DNA of 5,571 bases from positions 1 to 5,571 of the forward strand of contig DAOWNU010000154.1 in NCBI GenBank assembly GCA_030642425.1, read 5' to 3'. The position numbers were made by a program, and so were the translations under genes. Position 1 is the first letter of the stretch, and each line of letters starts with the position of its first letter. The stretch is from a bacterium (lineage in GTDB: Bacteria > UBP14 > UBA6098). Under the pieces are notes generated by a model. It was not told where the DNA came from, made no database searches, and worked only from the letters and a program-made list of their open reading frames with translations. Below are positions 4,452 to 5,571 of the stretch, piece after piece.

Positions 4452-5317
4452 CTCGAACCGCCGATAAGAGCCGTGATTTTACCCCAGGCCTTTCGCATCT
4501 CGATAGAAAAAGCGCAATCGGGAGAATATTCGACGAGGGTCTTCATCGCGGACTGGGCCTCGTTGGCTTTGCTCTCGTATGGGAGAGCGCCCAACAGTGC
4601 GATTTCATTGTCGAACGCGAATTGCTTCAGTTCGGTTTCATTTTTGGCCGATATATCGGATTTGTTTATTATCAGCCCGACGCGCGTTTTCAGCGTGGAT
4701 GTCAACTCGACAATGCGCTTGACATCGTGGACCCCCGATATTGTCGGCTCCGCGACAGCCACCGCGAGGTCCGCGCCGGTTATCGACGCGATCACCGGAC
4801 ATCCGATCCCCGGAGGGCCGTCGATGATAATGCCGTCGGCGTTTTCCGCGCGCGCGCGTTCTTTCGCTTTTTCCCGAAGGAGCGCCACGAGTTTGCCGGA
4901 ATTTTCCGCTCCCGGCTGAAGGTAGGCATCCAGAAATGGGCCGAACCGGCTGTCGCCAATTTTCCAGTGGCCGATGTCGGTTTTCCCCTCGCTAATCGCC
5001 TTTTCGGGACAGATGACCTTGCAAAAACCGCACGATTCGCACAAAAGCTGGTCGATTACGAAATCTTCGCTTATGGCGTCGAAAGCGCATTTCTCGATAC
5101 ACAAACCGCAGCGGCTGCATTTGTCGGGGTCTATCTCGAACTGATTTGCGGTGAATGCCGTGCGCTCGGAAATTATCGGCTGCGCGAGAATTCCGAGGTT
5201 CGGCGAGTCCACGTCGCAATCGACAGTAACCCAGCCATCCGCGAGAAACGCCAGCGACGCCGCGACCGTCGTTTTGCCGCATCCGCCCTTGCCGCCTGTT
5301 ACAACTATTTCTTTCAT
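4448..5317 (-). CDS. MinD-superfamily P-loop ATPase with inserted 2x[4Fe-4S] ferredoxin domain
   Basis: This 289-residue cytoplasmic protein is complete. The deviant Walker A motif GKGGCGKTT (residues 9-17) has the signature lysine K10 of the MinD/ParA/Mrp class. The switch I-type segment DCDVDSPN follows at 33-40 and Walker B IIIDGPPG at 163-170. Between them is a bacterial ferredoxin insert with two CxxCxxCxxxC sets: C67, C70, C73, C77 and C93, C96, C99, C103. The first set lacks the usual Pro after its last Cys (C77-Ala), the second has it (C103-Pro). The adenine-pocket Asn lies in GLIINKS. The architecture is COG1149. Relatives are ATP-dependent iron-sulfur or metal-cofactor handling proteins, including the two ATPases of the Desulfovibrio 'orange protein' complex. 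The start overlaps the preceding gene's stop (ATGA, 5314-5317) and the end overlaps the DUF134 start. The partner ATPase next door suggests a heteromeric pair. Confidence 0.92.
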   Translation of the reverse strand: MKEIVVTGGKGGCGKTTVAASLAFLADGWVTVDCDVDSPNLGILAQPIISERTAFTANQFEIDPDKCSRCGLCIEKCAFDAISEDFVIDQLLCESCGFCKVICPEKAISEGKTDIGHWKIGDSRFGPFLDAYLQPGAENSGKLVALLREKAKERARAENADGIIIDGPPGIGCPVIASITGADLAVAVAEPTISGVHDVKRIVELTSTLKTRVGLIINKSDISAKNETELKQFAFDNEIALLGALPYESKANEAQSAMKTLVEYSPDCAFSIEMRKAWGKITALIGGSR

Positions 5318-5571
5318 TTCGCCACTCTCGCTTCGATTTTATCGAATAAATCGAGAAATACCGGTCGATATTCCGGCATGTGTTCGGAAAACAATTTGCC
5401 GTCGGCACACAATTCCGCAATCTTGCGGTCGAGCGGGATTTTCACCATTGGCGCAATCCCTTTCGTTTGGAGATAGGATTCGATCAGGCCGTCCTCACGC
5501 GGAGTGGAGCGGTTGATAACCACCCCGAATGGCGTGCCGATATTTTCCACCAATTCGACTATCGATTTCAG
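5314..5571 (-). CDS. C-terminal part of a second MinD/Mrp-like ATPase (5' partial)
   Basis: The frame is open to the window edge (LKSIVE precedes the TTG at 5553), so the start and Walker motifs lie outside. The visible 85 residues align with the C-terminal third of the same ATPase class: 'LVENIGTPFGVVINRS' with the adenine-contacting Asn, then a short helical segment, then 'MVKIPLDRKIAELCADGKLF', the typical IP(L/F)DRxIAE motif of ferredoxin-containing MinD proteins, ending EARVAK. It corresponds to the region LTSTLKTRVGLIINKS...GALPYES of the downstream ATPase, so the two are paralogues in tandem. Its TGA overlaps the next ATG by 4 bp, which indicates co-translation. Whether it carries its own ferredoxin insert cannot be seen. 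Confidence 0.88.
   Translation of the reverse strand: MKSIVELVENIGTPFGVVINRSTPREDGLIESYLQTKGIAPMVKIPLDRKIAELCADGKLFSEHMPEYRPVFLDLFDKIEARVAK

Noticed and set aside
4314..4919. Long plus-strand ORFs opposite the ATPase operon (also 4622-5476 and 5151-5516)
   Set aside because: They are shadows of GC-rich coding sequence; the minus-strand frames have unmistakable DUF134 and MinD/ferredoxin motifs.

Overview
The window looks like a chromosomal segment from an anaerobic or facultative bacterium of the FCB-like candidate phyla (Zixibacteria, Cloacimonadota, KSB1 and similar). The main clue is the first gene, a secreted protein ending in a type IX-secretion/FlgD-Ig-like C-terminal domain (NPFNP...YDVLGR...SGVYFYRL) with GWN...GYW repeats. 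A Sec-exported predicted outer-membrane barrel protein supports a diderm cell. A MinD-type ATPase carrying two iron-sulfur clusters, next to a DUF134 regulator, is typical of anaerobes. The phylum is inference; no rRNA or marker gene is present.

Layout. 1-1545 (+): 3' part of a modular surface protein, followed by a good intrinsic terminator. 1601-1952: no gene, but short hairpin repeats of the GCG-RGA-CGC type, and then a long imperfect palindrome. 1953-1968: a strong sigma-54 (-24/-12) promoter match in front of a 212-residue predicted outer-membrane protein (2004-2642, +). 2643-3287: a second gene-free stretch with a strong hairpin, a TGTCATTCC inverted-repeat element, another copy of the hairpin repeat in inverted orientation, and an AT-rich array of about fifteen degenerate 21-bp units. 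That array flips orientation near 3050 and is bounded on both sides by homologous, inverted flanks. 3288-3932 (+): a protein I do not recognise. 4068-5571 (-): an operon, transcribed leftward and convergent with the previous gene, of three genes joined by two 4-bp ATGA overlaps. In order of transcription these are the C-terminal part of one MinD/Mrp-like ATPase, a complete MinD-like ATPase with an inserted 2x[4Fe-4S] ferredoxin domain, and a DUF134 helix-turn-helix protein with an Arg/Gly-rich tail.

How the genes work together: the minus-strand trio belongs to a recurrent anaerobe gene set. Paired ferredoxin-containing MinD ATPases sit with DUF134 and with NifX/NafY-type metal-cofactor-binding or 'orange' proteins, and the cofactor-binding partner would be expected upstream of the window. 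The barrel protein is probably a separate, sigma-54-activated unit.

The most unusual part is 2838-3240: an inverted, two-armed 21-bp (7-codon) repeat structure that keeps the same heptapeptide frame open outward in both arms. I know no standard feature class for it.
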